This document shows, piece by piece, positions 8,650 to 16,414 of a DNA stretch of 64,000 bases (position 1 is its first letter; every line of letters starts with the position of its first letter). The notes beneath the pieces were generated by a model. It was not told where the DNA came from. It worked only from the letters and a program-made list of their open reading frames with translations, and made no database searches. Position numbers and translations under genes: made by a program. Source of the DNA: Saccharibacillus brassicae (lineage in GTDB: Bacteria; Bacillota; Bacilli; Paenibacillales; Paenibacillaceae); assembly GCF_006542275.1 (NCBI RefSeq), contig NZ_CP041217.1, forward strand, positions 5,458,501 through 5,522,500, given 5' to 3'.

Positions 8650-10113
8650 CTATTCACCTCCTTCCTCGGTTTGATTTACCGTAGCAGGCGGAGCGGCGCT
8701 TTTTGCGGTAAGCTCCGGCAGCAGCTCGGCTGGTACCTTTGGGTTGAGCCCGAACGTCCAACGGATTTCCTCAGCCGCTTCGAGCGGCGTGATATACTTC
8801 TCCCGCTCCAGTGCCGTGAAATTGTCCAATTTCGCTTTCCGGTCCTTTTCCACTTCATTTTCCGAACGCAGGTCAATCGGCAGGTAATCGACTTCGACCC
8901 TGATCTGCGCGCCGCGCACCCGCGCGCACAACGAAAAAGCCCGCTGCCAGAAGCGTTTGGTTACGCTCCGCGCGGACTCCACGTTTTTGATATAGATTTT
9001 CGTGTCGATCGAACTGTACGACTCTGTCGATCCCTGATGCCGAGAAAGCATGGTCAGCAGCGTCTTCAAGCCGGTCGCCATCTGCGTATCGATGATATCG
9101 ATCAGCTTTTTCACATCGATCATCGGCCCGCTGTTACCGCCTTGCAGGTATCCGATCTTCACGCTGTCCCAATGGATGAGAGAATCGTCGGGGTTGAGCG
9201 AACTGAAATGCTGCTCAAACTCTTCGAGGCGTTCTTTCAGGAACTGCGACTGCTTTTGCGGATCGTTTTTGATATTGTTCGGCATGTTCTTGATCAGGAC
9301 TTCTTCCAACATGGAGATGTCCAAGCGCGGATAGCCCTGGTTGTGTACGACCGCTTTCAGATCCTGCAAAACCTGCATGTGGAAGAAAACAACCTGAAGT
9401 ACCGGCAGCATCGGGGTCCGGCCATACGGATCATCGACCATCGGATCGAATTCTTCGTAAATGAACGTCGGCGTATCGATCTTTTTGTAGTTCCCGAACC
9501 ACTCTTCTCCCACAAGCGGGAGCGGATTTCGGACGTATTGCCATGGAACCAGCCGCCCGGTACCCGCTTCCCGGCGGAACCAGATCGTCGAAGGGTCGAC
9601 CGGCACGATGTCGACGACGTCCGTACACCGGTCGTTCAGCACGACTTCGCCAGCGCATGCCCCGCGGACCATGATCATCATCCGCTGGATGGTGTCCAGT
9701 TTGTCAAGCGAGCGGCCGTGCTGGTAGCCGGGCGACGGCAGCGGCGTGTTGAGCATCGCTTTCAATTCGTCCAGCAGCTTTTGGCCGCGCTTATCTGCAT
9801 CTCCGTCGGCCTTCTTCGCCGTCAGTGTCAGTGGCGTGTCGCCCATGCGCAGATAGTTGTAAAGCGCAAACGAAACGTCTGGATGCGTGGAGATCAGCAG
9901 TTCCAGCAGTTCGTCGGCCGTATAGTTTTGCAGCTTGGTCATGTCGATTTCATGGGCGCGCTGATATTTCCGCGGCAACCAATCGAACATCCCCCAGGAA
10001 TGTGACGCGTTTCGCGCGGACGTCATGCGCCCGGCACCCATCATTTGCCGCTTTACGGAAGCCGGCAGCACCGCATTCGCTAGCGCGTAAGCGGCGCGTT
10101 CATACCATTTCAA
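8650..10113 (-). CDS. Portal protein
   Basis: 487 residues starting at TTG, with GGGGGTG upstream. Follows terL in the canonical order terS-terL-portal. Contains the portal-type N-terminal segment 'AHEIDMTKLQNYTADELLEL', 'STIWFRREAGTGRLVPWQY' in the middle, and the crown-helix region near 'RSVTKRFWQRAFSLCARVRG'. The protein forms the dodecameric ring at one capsid vertex through which DNA is packaged. Confidence 0.9.
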   Translation of the reverse strand: MKWYERAAYALANAVLPASVKRQMMGAGRMTSARNASHSWGMFDWLPRKYQRAHEIDMTKLQNYTADELLELLISTHPDVSFALYNYLRMGDTPLTLTAKKADGDADKRGQKLLDELKAMLNTPLPSPGYQHGRSLDKLDTIQRMMIMVRGACAGEVVLNDRCTDVVDIVPVDPSTIWFRREAGTGRLVPWQYVRNPLPLVGEEWFGNYKKIDTPTFIYEEFDPMVDDPYGRTPMLPVLQVVFFHMQVLQDLKAVVHNQGYPRLDISMLEEVLIKNMPNNIKNDPQKQSQFLKERLEEFEQHFSSLNPDDSLIHWDSVKIGYLQGGNSGPMIDVKKLIDIIDTQMATGLKTLLTMLSRHQGSTESYSSIDTKIYIKNVESARSVTKRFWQRAFSLCARVRGAQIRVEVDYLPIDLRSENEVEKDRKAKLDNFTALEREKYITPLEAAEEIRWTFGLNPKVPAELLPELTAKSAAPPATVNQTEEGGE

Positions 10114-10144
10114 GTTCTCACCCCCTTCCGTGCCGCTGATTCGA

Positions 10145-11626
10145 TCAGGAGCGACGTTTCATAGCCACCCCGCCGATCGACGGCAGCATGACGCGTTCTT
10201 CCGCTTCGACCAGATAGTCACCGAACGTCAAAACGAACGCGTCCGCGCGGTCTGGAGACGGCACGCCGCGCTTTTTCATATCCTTTTTGCTTTCCAGGTT
10301 GATCTTGCCTTTGGATGTCATGCTCCATTTACGCGTCGTGAGCTGCGCAATCAGCTTTTCGTCCTCGGGAAGTGCAAAAGGCGGGATCTCTCCGTCGATG
10401 AAATCGGTCATATTCTGTTCAAGCAGCGTTTTGACTGCGCCCCACATCTCCGTGCCCAAATTGGCATAGTGTTCGTCCAGCGTCTTACCGTTGTTGTTGA
10501 TCGGCACGACTTCCCAGTCCAGTCCCTCTTCGATGATGATTTCGTTCAGGCGATCCGTCACGCCGCCCCCGACGCCCGTGTCATCTACGCGGATGATTAT
10601 GCGATCGATCTCGTATCCTTCGTCCAAAACGCCGCGAACGGTGCTGATCACCCAGCCGGCCGTTACCATCGTGTCCTGCTTGTGATGGTGACGCTGGCCT
10701 ACAAGCTTATGCCCGATTGCCGCGTAAATGGACGTTTCGTCGTCACCGAAGCGGGCGACGTCGCACCCGACGGTCAGTGTGGTGCCGGTCACCTCGGCTC
10801 GCCCGTGCTCCGAAGCGAACTCCGCCGCTTCGAGCGCGATGAACGAATCCGACTCACCGCGCGGGAACTCGCCCTCGACGCGAACCCGATAAACGTCGCT
10901 GCCCTCACCGTATTTCCGCTTGAGCATCGCAATATTTTCTTTGCTGGTCCGCGGGCTGTCCAGACAGGAAACCTTTCGCGTCCGGTAATCGGCCCGGTCT
11001 TTGTTATGGGAATCGAAGAACACGCCGGACGTACGCGTCGGGTTGCCGCACATCAGCAGCTTATTGTTCGCGCCGGAGAGCGTGCCTTGGATCGCCTCCA
11101 TGATCGGATCAGCGACGCCGGACGCTTCGTCCACGATGAATAGCATGTTGTCTTCGTGAAATCCCTGCATGTTCTCCGGCTTCGTGGCGGTCCGGGCGGT
11201 GGCGAACCAGCGCTCCTCATAATTCCGCATGTAGATTTTGGTTTTCGTCCACTTGAGGATTTTTTTGAGGATCGGGCTCTTGCTCTGCCACTTGCTGATT
11301 TCCGCCCACAAAACGTCGTGCAGTTGCTGCCGCGTCGGTGCCGTGCAGACGACCTTCGGAAATGGGAAGCACGAGAGAAACCATAACGTCGCGGCGGCCT
11401 CAAGGCCAGTCTTACCGACGCCTTGGCCGGATCGGATCGAGACGCGCGGATGCTCCGCCAGATCATTCAGTGCCCCCGCCTGCCATTCATCCGGCTCGAA
11501 GCCGAGAATCTCTTGGCAAAAGAGAACCGGTTGCCTGCGATAAACCGGGATGCGCTTCTTGAAGGCGGCACGCCGCTTGTCGAGCGCTTGCTTATTCGTC
11601 TGCGGCCGCGGTGTTGCCTCCATCAT
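10145..11626 (-). CDS. terL: Terminase large subunit
   Basis: 493 residues. ATPase: Walker A 'SGQGVGKT' at 66-73 and Walker B 'MLFIVDEAS' at 161-169 with Asp166-Glu167. RNase H-like nuclease: Asp289 in 'GCDVARFGDDE', Asp348/349 in 'VDDTGVGGG' and Asp459/Asp462 in 'SPDRADAF'. All motors and catalytic acids are present, so the enzyme looks active. It cuts concatemeric DNA and drives packaging with the portal. Its start overlaps the end of terS by 35 bp. Confidence 0.95.
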   Translation of the reverse strand: MMEATPRPQTNKQALDKRRAAFKKRIPVYRRQPVLFCQEILGFEPDEWQAGALNDLAEHPRVSIRSGQGVGKTGLEAAATLWFLSCFPFPKVVCTAPTRQQLHDVLWAEISKWQSKSPILKKILKWTKTKIYMRNYEERWFATARTATKPENMQGFHEDNMLFIVDEASGVADPIMEAIQGTLSGANNKLLMCGNPTRTSGVFFDSHNKDRADYRTRKVSCLDSPRTSKENIAMLKRKYGEGSDVYRVRVEGEFPRGESDSFIALEAAEFASEHGRAEVTGTTLTVGCDVARFGDDETSIYAAIGHKLVGQRHHHKQDTMVTAGWVISTVRGVLDEGYEIDRIIIRVDDTGVGGGVTDRLNEIIIEEGLDWEVVPINNNGKTLDEHYANLGTEMWGAVKTLLEQNMTDFIDGEIPPFALPEDEKLIAQLTTRKWSMTSKGKINLESKKDMKKRGVPSPDRADAFVLTFGDYLVEAEERVMLPSIGGVAMKRRS

Positions 11627-12578
11627 CGTCTACCACCCCATTCACCCACTCATCGATCAGCAGATCCTCATCGCCGCCATTCCCTTCAAGCTGTTTGATT
11701 TCCAACTTCTTCTTGTCGATATCCAGCCGCTTCGCTTCTGCTTCCAGCCCCAAATGCTTTTCGAGCTGCTTGAGTGCGTCGAATCGGCTATAAAGTTTGA
11801 TACTCGCTCCGTCGCGCCCCATCTTGACTTCTTGAATCAAGCTGCTGTCTACTTCGTCGGCCTCTTTAAAAGCGACGTAGCTGACGGTACGTGTGACCGG
11901 ATCGCCGTCTTCATCCAGAAGCGGCCCGAAATCCAAGTAGACCGGCACCTCTTTCTGTCCAAATTCCACGTAATCTCCGATGTCCGCGAACGCGATTTTC
12001 TGGTACTCAGCGAGGATTCGCCGGGTGTCCAAACCAATCTCGTCAGAAAGCTCGCCTTGTAGTCGTTTGATCTCTGTTTGAATTTCAGGTTTTCTCAGGT
12101 TCTCCGAACCGATCGAATATGCGGATCGTTTCGAATATCCAGCATTCATAGCCGCCTTCGTGGCGTTCATCGTCCGCACGTATTCTTTCGCGAAGAATCG
12201 CATCTTATCGGTCAATCCATCAGGCCCAGCCGGCCCTGAATCCGTCTCTTCTTCCTGCTCCCACGGGTGTGAATTTTCTGGGATCGGAACGTTCCGTATT
12301 CGATCGGAACGTTCCGATCGTTTTACGGAACGTTCCGATGCGATCTTTGTCTGTTCCGTTGTCTTCGTTTTTGCCTTTTGCTTCTTCTTTTCGCCCTTCG
12401 CTGAACCGGAGTCCCCACCGGCCAGCTTGTCTTCCCAGCCATCTTTCTTTTTCCACCCACGGACTGTTCCCGCCGATAGCTCCAACTGCTGCGCAACCTC
12501 TACCAAATCGAGTTTGCCTTTACTCTCCAGCCATAGCCGCTCGGCGATCGCCCGCCTCGGATCCCGCTCTCTCGCCAT
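11592..12578 (-). CDS. terS: Terminase small subunit
   Basis: 328 residues. An N-terminal helix-turn-helix (about 20-45, 'LVEVAQQLELSAGTVRGWKK') is followed by a charged linker (50-115) and a Terminase_2-type core ('TDKMRFFAKEYVRTMNATKA', 'AGYSKRSAYSIGSENL'). The ATG has GGGGGTGG upstream. It recognises the packaging site and recruits TerL. The linker is encoded by DNA containing three phased GGAACGTTCC palindromes, a candidate packaging site inside the gene. Confidence 0.9.
   Translation of the reverse strand: MARERDPRRAIAERLWLESKGKLDLVEVAQQLELSAGTVRGWKKKDGWEDKLAGGDSGSAKGEKKKQKAKTKTTEQTKIASERSVKRSERSDRIRNVPIPENSHPWEQEEETDSGPAGPDGLTDKMRFFAKEYVRTMNATKAAMNAGYSKRSAYSIGSENLRKPEIQTEIKRLQGELSDEIGLDTRRILAEYQKIAFADIGDYVEFGQKEVPVYLDFGPLLDEDGDPVTRTVSYVAFKEADEVDSSLIQEVKMGRDGASIKLYSRFDALKQLEKHLGLEAEAKRLDIDKKKLEIKQLEGNGGDEDLLIDEWVNGVVDDDGGNTAAADE
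12285..12358 (+). promoter_or_regulatory. Cluster of phased palindromes inside terS, candidate pac/cos site
   Basis: CGGAACGTTCCG occurs at 12285-12296, 12305-12316 and 12326-12337, and a GTTCCG half-site follows at 12353-12358. Unit spacings are 20, 21 and 21 bp, about two helical turns, so all copies face the same side of the helix. The second copy extends to a perfect 20-bp palindrome (12301-12320). Packaging sites bound by TerS commonly lie inside or beside terS. The role here is inference. Confidence 0.5.
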
Positions 12579-12632
12579 TGCTACATGTCACCACCCCCGG
12601 TTCGGATTGGTTTGTTTACTGTCGGGCTACTG

Positions 12633-12944
12633 TTATACGCGCGGCGGCCAGTTCCATTGCCCGCCTTGATCGCCGCGGGTAACGTGCTGATTGAAGAACA
12701 GGCCGGTCGGATTCAATACGCACAGACTGACGATCTCTTGTTCTTCGTCTTCTACAGCCGTAACGATCGCTGCGCGCGGTTCGCTTTTGAATTCGCCACC
12801 CGGCGTGCCGTAGCTCTGGTAATGCACGATGCGGGCGACCGATGGCTTTTGCCCGATAGTCGGTCGGCCTTTCATTTCCTCTTTGTTGCCGCTGCCGATT
12901 TCGACGAATTCTCCTTCAACGCTCTTTCTGTGTTGTTCACTCAT
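12633..12944 (-). CDS. Conserved small phage protein of unknown function
   Basis: 103 residues from the ATG at 12944 (GAAGGA 9 nt upstream); upstream TTG and ATG codons in frame are less well supported. Distinctive segments are 'ARIVHYQSYGTPGGEFKSEP' and the C-terminal 'GDQGGQWNWPPRV'. The central part looks like a small beta-barrel. It lies just upstream of terS. I do not recognise a function. Confidence 0.7.
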   Translation of the reverse strand: MSEQHRKSVEGEFVEIGSGNKEEMKGRPTIGQKPSVARIVHYQSYGTPGGEFKSEPRAAIVTAVEDEEQEIVSLCVLNPTGLFFNQHVTRGDQGGQWNWPPRV

Positions 12945-12981
12945 AGTTATCATTCCTTCGATTTGAACTAATATTTGCAAG

Positions 12982-13010
12982 AAAAAAAGAGCTACCTATA
13001 GGCAGCTCTT
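12982..13010 (-). terminator. Rho-independent terminator
   Basis: Read on the - strand, a 10-bp stem (12987-12996 with 13001-13010, one G-U pair) with a TATA loop is followed by a run of seven T. It ends the transcript of the 13042 gene, so terS and the late genes probably have a separate promoter or rely on readthrough. Confidence 0.8.
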
Positions 13011-13041
13011 CTTGATGCGATAATTCGAGAATTTAAATCAG

Positions 13042-13344
13042 TTATTTAAGTCTTTTTATAACCTGCTCTGTTGCAGCCGATTGCATAAATTCTTTCCAGC
13101 TATTGAACTTGCTGTGCTCAGCTATAAAAGTATCCAATTCAGATTCATCAAATTTAGCATACTCTTCTTCTGAATCGAGGTTTACAGGTACAGCTTGAAA
13201 AAAGCTTTCTGAGTTTTCGAAATCTGTCTTTCGTGAAATGAAATCGTCATTGAAGAGCACTCCCATTGATACCGGACCACTTGTGGCGGCAACTTTCTTT
13301 CCGAATGCTTTGAGTTGTTTTTCAAGATTATTGTTTTTGGGCAT
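13042..13344 (-). CDS. Hypothetical phage protein, AT-rich
   Basis: 100 residues with a GAGGAGGTG ribosome site. Lys-rich at the start, then acidic ('LDSEEEYAKFDESELDTFIA'). Lower GC than neighbouring late genes, which suggests a separate origin (a moron). It is followed directly by its own terminator. No family recognised. Confidence 0.6.
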   Translation of the reverse strand: MPKNNNLEKQLKAFGKKVAATSGPVSMGVLFNDDFISRKTDFENSESFFQAVPVNLDSEEEYAKFDESELDTFIAEHSKFNSWKEFMQSAATEQVIKRLK

Positions 13345-13442
13345 TTTGCACCTCCTCTCTCATCAAATTAAGATTCGACAGGAGGAAGTTTTACCCTTTT
13401 TTAGACTTACATTCAGTTGCTTGTAGTTTAAGCTTAATGGAC

Positions 13443-13487
13443 GGCAGCGGCTTTCACGATCACCGGAGATCAGTCCAGTCCGCTGCC
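13443..13487 (+). other. Hairpin in a gene-free stretch
   Basis: The 264-nt interval 13345-13608 holds no convincing gene. Within it, GGCAGCGG at 13443-13450 pairs with CCGCTGCC at 13480-13487, and a smaller GATC/GATC stem sits in the loop. Neither strand has a proper T tract directly after the stem, so this is not a simple terminator. Role unknown. Confidence 0.45.
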
Positions 13488-13569
13488 TTTCGAAATTCCA
13501 TAAGATAATTTCGTTTTATGGCTCTCACTTATAGAGGGCAATCGTATGAGGGACTTTTTTTAAATAGAC

Positions 13570-13600
13570 AAAAAAATAAAGCCCAGCGTCTTTGCTAGGC
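13570..13600 (-). terminator. Rho-independent terminator
   Basis: On the - strand GCCTAGC (13600-13594) pairs with GCTGGGC (13587-13581) with one U-G pair, followed by TTTATTTTTTT. It closes the transcript of the small Gly-rich genes at 13609-13841. Confidence 0.75.
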
Positions 13601-13608
13601 CTTATCAC

Positions 13609-13731
13609 TTAGAATGCTCCGGAACCCGATCCATTGTTACGCGGATCTGTATCATTATCTCTTTCGGCCCCTCCACCTACTCCATGACCAGTAGGCGATC
13701 CGCCACCGATTCCGTGAATATTTCTTACCAT
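13609..13731 (-). CDS. Gly-rich repeat protein, second half (out of frame with first half)
   Basis: 40 residues, 'MVRNIHGIGGGSPTGHGVGG' followed by an acidic end. Its ATG overlaps the stop of the upstream Gly-rich gene. The same 10-residue repeat (P-x-x-H-G-x-G-G-x-A type) runs across the frame change, with 8 nt where 9 are expected. So this is either the second part of a gene broken by a 1-nt deletion, or a coupled partner made from its own ATG, or a -1 frameshift product. Confidence 0.4.
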   Translation of the reverse strand: MVRNIHGIGGGSPTGHGVGGGAERDNDTDPRNNGSGSGAF

Positions 13732-13841
13732 CCGCCTGATCCATGAGTGCTTGGCGCACCACCACCAGCTCCGTGAATACCAGGTGCGCTTCCGCCTACG
13801 CCTTGAATGCCTGGCGTGTTTCCTCCGATTTCGTGAGTCAT
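13725..13841 (-). CDS. 38-residue Gly-rich decapeptide-repeat protein
   Basis: Starts at the ATG at 13841, which has GGAGG 8 nt upstream; an ATG 9 bp earlier in another frame sits too close to that site. The product is built of repeats PGIQGVGGSA, PGIHGAGGGA and PSTHGSGG and then stops at TAA. It is too short for routine gene callers. No function recognised; Gly/His-rich repeats of this kind are unstructured. Confidence 0.5.
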   Translation of the reverse strand: MTHEIGGNTPGIQGVGGSAPGIHGAGGGAPSTHGSGGW

Positions 13842-13888
13842 CGCTCATTCCTCCAATCCATCAAATATATTTGTATGTTGCCGTCTTA

Positions 13889-14500
13889 TTATACCAATCC
13901 TTCCTGCGACTGAACATATTTAGAAATTTTGCGTTGTGCATTTCGAACGTGGACCTGAACACTTGCTTTCGAGATAAAAAGCAACTTTCCAATCTCAGAC
14001 AAGCTATAGCATTCTCCATGAGCCAGCGTATAGCATTCACGTTCCCGCTTGCTGAGAGTTTTCATCGCCGCTTCGATTCGCTCACGCTCCGTGTCGCCGA
14101 TCGTTGAAGGGCTGCCGCAGCCTTCCGGATGCACGAACGACTGCATATGCGTAGGGTCCATCAGCTTCTCTCGCTCGTAGGCGGCTCGACGTTCGATTCC
14201 GCGCTTCCCGCCCGGACGTCGCCCTGTAACTATCCACTCCTCGACGAATTCGCAATCCGAAATGATTTCGCCCAGCACTTTCTTTTCCGATTCCAGGGCA
14301 TCGATCTGCGTTTGCAGCTTGAGTGCTGACTTCGCATCTTTCGTTTGAATCAGTTTATCTTTCAGTGAGTCCGCGGACTCTTTCGTGTTGTTGTACGATC
14401 GTTGGGCGGCGAGGCGGGTCTTACGGTACGTCAGCGCCGTCGCTCCACCCAAATCATTGACGTTAAAGCTTACTTCCTCATAGGTTTCTTGCGTTAACAT
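13889..14500 (-). CDS. Phage sigma-70-like factor (region 4 HTH)
   Basis: 203 residues. The C-terminal 55 residues form a sigma region 4 helix-turn-helix ('LSKRERECYTLAHGECYSLS', 'EIGKLLFISKASVQVHVRNA'). The N-terminal 100 residues are coiled coil with a basic patch ('TGRRPGGKRGIERRAAYERE'). Similar factors (for example PBSX Xpf) turn on late genes. It sits just upstream of the packaging genes, so it probably controls them. Confidence 0.8.
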   Translation of the reverse strand: MLTQETYEEVSFNVNDLGGATALTYRKTRLAAQRSYNNTKESADSLKDKLIQTKDAKSALKLQTQIDALESEKKVLGEIISDCEFVEEWIVTGRRPGGKRGIERRAAYEREKLMDPTHMQSFVHPEGCGSPSTIGDTERERIEAAMKTLSKRERECYTLAHGECYSLSEIGKLLFISKASVQVHVRNAQRKISKYVQSQEGLV

Positions 14501-14520
14501 AATCCCTCACCGGTCCTTTT

Positions 14521-14592
14521 TATGGTAAAATGGTTAGGAAAATGCTTGCTTGTGTGCCCCGTGAGCTTTGGCCGGCAGCGGGGCTTTCGTTT
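14521..14592 (+). ncRNA. Small promoter-terminator unit A (candidate sRNA)
   Basis: On the + strand a -10-like TATGGTAAAAT is followed 35 nt later by a hairpin (GCCCCG 14556-14561, CGGGGC 14579-14584) and T-rich sequence, giving a possible transcript of about 60 nt opposed to the sigma gene. Its loop GCTTTGGCCGGC (14565-14576) is the exact reverse complement of the loop of unit B near 19.2 kb. No good -35 box is visible. Confidence 0.4.
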
Positions 14593-14603
14593 GCCCAAAA
14601 ACA

Positions 14604-14646
14604 CAAAAAAAGGCACGAGGGAAACTTTATCCCTGTGCCTTTTACT
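14604..14646. terminator. Bidirectional terminator
   Basis: AGGCAC-G-AGGGA (14611-14622) pairs with TCCCT-GTGCCT (14630-14640). Seven A precede it, giving a T tract on the - strand, and TTTTA follows on the + strand. It ends the leftward AbiC operon and would also stop rightward transcripts. Confidence 0.8.
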
Positions 14647-14672
14647 GTATGCGTGAACCACCGTCATATTGC

Positions 14673-14701
14673 CGCTATGTTACCGTCAACTTACCGTCAA
14701 C
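14673..14701 (+). repeat. Short direct repeats (TTACCGTCAAC)
   Basis: TTACCGTCAAC occurs twice back to back, with a further related ACCGTCA about 25 bp upstream. Clusters of such short direct repeats are typical of integrase arm-type sites, and this is the left edge of the AT-rich cargo block. No integrase gene is adjacent, so the role is open. Confidence 0.35.
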
Positions 14702-14704
14702 TTT

Positions 14705-15616
14705 TCACTCAGCGTTATTGTAAATTATTAGATCTTCCTCGTAAATCAGATCTTCGCCCCGTATATCTTTCAACAGCGAATATCTCTTTGTGAGACTCCT
14801 CATTTCTCCTCCTTTTTTTGTCATGTTTTTATAAAACAACATTAGTAATTCGTCTGGTGATAGTTGGGATTCCAGAATTCGTAGATAGTATTTTTTCTCC
14901 TCATCTTCAATCCAATTATTCTCATGAATTATAGAGATCATATTGAGTAAATTTTTATAATATGGCTGGATCTTTTTCTCTGCATCTTTAAAAAATGAAA
15001 GATACGTTTCACCCATTGCCTCTGAGCGAATCGCATAGAATTGAGCAGCATCAACCCGCTCTTCCTCTGTAAGTTTTCTCATTCTAACTTCTTGGTCTTT
15101 GAATTGATTATATAAATAACTGAAAGCTTCTTTACCTGTGTATATTTTATCGTGGTCTTTAGTAATCACCCAGAGCTTAAGGTCTTCTTCGGAAACTACC
15201 AACTCTTTCACTAAATTATTATGCAGGTCAATCATATTGAAAAATGTACTCTCGAATCTCTGTACGTTTGTTACTTTGACTTGTTCTTGTAGAGCTTCAT
15301 TCGCTCTGGCCACTTCCTCTCTCTGAAGCCGAAGTTCTTCTCGCTGCAACCTAAACTCTGCTCTTTGCTGATAAATAGTGTATATGATGCCTCCGAAAGC
15401 AAAACCCGAAAACAGGGTATTAATTGATCCAAACATATCCCCGAACGTGCCTCTATCGTCATAAGAGAACATCGCAACGCCAAATGCTATCCAAACAATG
15501 AACACTGTACAGAAAACATTTAAAAGCTTTATCTCTTCAGTTGCTTTTAATCCCACATTCTCTTCCACATCAATATCCACTCGTTTTATAAAAAAGCTTT
15601 TAAGTCTTCCCTTCAC
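14705..15616 (-). CDS. Putative abortive infection protein (PutAbiC type)
   Basis: 303 residues starting at GTG with AAGGAGGAG upstream. Two membrane segments (about 31-50 and 64-84) precede a coiled coil (88-118) and a cytoplasmic helical domain containing 'QRFESTFFNMIDLHNNLVKE' and 'YYLRILESQLSPDELLMLFY', the hallmark blocks of the putative phage abortive infection family. Such proteins protect lysogens from other phages; mechanism unknown. The gene is AT-rich and probably forms an operon with the 15638 gene upstream. The family call is by motif recall. Confidence 0.8.
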   Translation of the reverse strand: MKGRLKSFFIKRVDIDVEENVGLKATEEIKLLNVFCTVFIVWIAFGVAMFSYDDRGTFGDMFGSINTLFSGFAFGGIIYTIYQQRAEFRLQREELRLQREEVARANEALQEQVKVTNVQRFESTFFNMIDLHNNLVKELVVSEEDLKLWVITKDHDKIYTGKEAFSYLYNQFKDQEVRMRKLTEEERVDAAQFYAIRSEAMGETYLSFFKDAEKKIQPYYKNLLNMISIIHENNWIEDEEKKYYLRILESQLSPDELLMLFYKNMTKKGGEMRSLTKRYSLLKDIRGEDLIYEEDLIIYNNAE

Positions 15617-15637
15617 AAACTGCTCCTCCTTATCGGG

Positions 15638-16342
15638 CTATATTGATCTACCTTCGAAATTACTGTTCATGCCAAACGGATCATTACGATCGATGGAAAG
15701 GGAAATAGGCTTAGTTTTTGTGTAAATACTTTTTAACTCTACTGCTTCCTCGTATAACAATTGTGCTTCATCAACCAGAGCAAGAAAGGAAAAACGGAAA
15801 GCTTTTTGGTGACTATCTATAACCTGAATTACCAAAACCGCTTTTTCTCGTTCTTCTATTATTCCATTTAAATTTATTTCTAAAATATTGATCATGCTTT
15901 CCAATTGAACTTTTATCGTTAAATAATATCTAAAAAAATCTCCTGGCGGTAAGTGTTCTTCTTCTATTTGCTCAAACCACTTATACGTTTGAATAATGTT
16001 TTCTTTCAGAAAATGCACTTGCCTCTTTGTCTCATGAATATTTTCTACTGATAATTGATTCTCAAAATTAATTCTGAACGTGATAGATTCATGCAAACGC
16101 GAAAAATACTCTTGTGTACGAGTCAGCGATAGATATATTTGGTCACAGCACTTTAAAACGTGTTTTATTTCTTGAATCCGTTCCTTTTCTCTTTCGTTTT
16201 TCCTTTGAGCTTCTTGTTGTTTGCCGACTACATGAACAGCTATGCTTGCTGCTATAATTGCAGCTAAAATTGTGCCTCCTGTTTGAATCAAAGTCATTAA
16301 CGCTCTTAAACGGTCAGCATCTGTAACATCCATAAGCAACAA
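15638..16342 (-). CDS. Membrane-anchored coiled-coil protein, AbiC partner candidate
   Basis: About 234 residues. I place the start at the TTG at 16342, because AGAGGTG lies 6-7 nt upstream; an in-frame GTG at 16351 overlaps that site. One N-terminal membrane helix ('GGTILAAIIAASIAVHVVGK') is followed by charged coiled coil. Only about 20 bp separate it from the PutAbiC gene downstream, so they are probably cotranscribed. AT-rich like the rest of the block. No family recognised; a sensor or anchor role is inference. Confidence 0.65.
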   Translation of the reverse strand: MLLMDVTDADRLRALMTLIQTGGTILAAIIAASIAVHVVGKQQEAQRKNEREKERIQEIKHVLKCCDQIYLSLTRTQEYFSRLHESITFRINFENQLSVENIHETKRQVHFLKENIIQTYKWFEQIEEEHLPPGDFFRYYLTIKVQLESMINILEINLNGIIEEREKAVLVIQVIDSHQKAFRFSFLALVDEAQLLYEEAVELKSIYTKTKPISLSIDRNDPFGMNSNFEGRSI

Positions 16343-16393
16343 ACTAATCACCTCTTTTTATTCCAATATTATCAAATCAGCAAGCATAAAAAT

Positions 16394-16414
16394 AGACCGA
16401 CTACGTATCGGTCT
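16394..16414 (-). terminator. Hairpin terminator at the end of the regulator relic
   Basis: AGACCGA pairs with TCGGTCT (16394-16400 with 16408-16414), and on the - strand ATTTTTA follows. It overlaps the last codons of the ArpU relic. Confidence 0.6.

Noticed and set aside
12285-12337. LexA (SOS) boxes
   Set aside because: GAACGTTC has no spacer between the half-sites, while the Firmicute LexA site needs a 4-bp spacer, and the copies lie inside a coding region rather than at a promoter.
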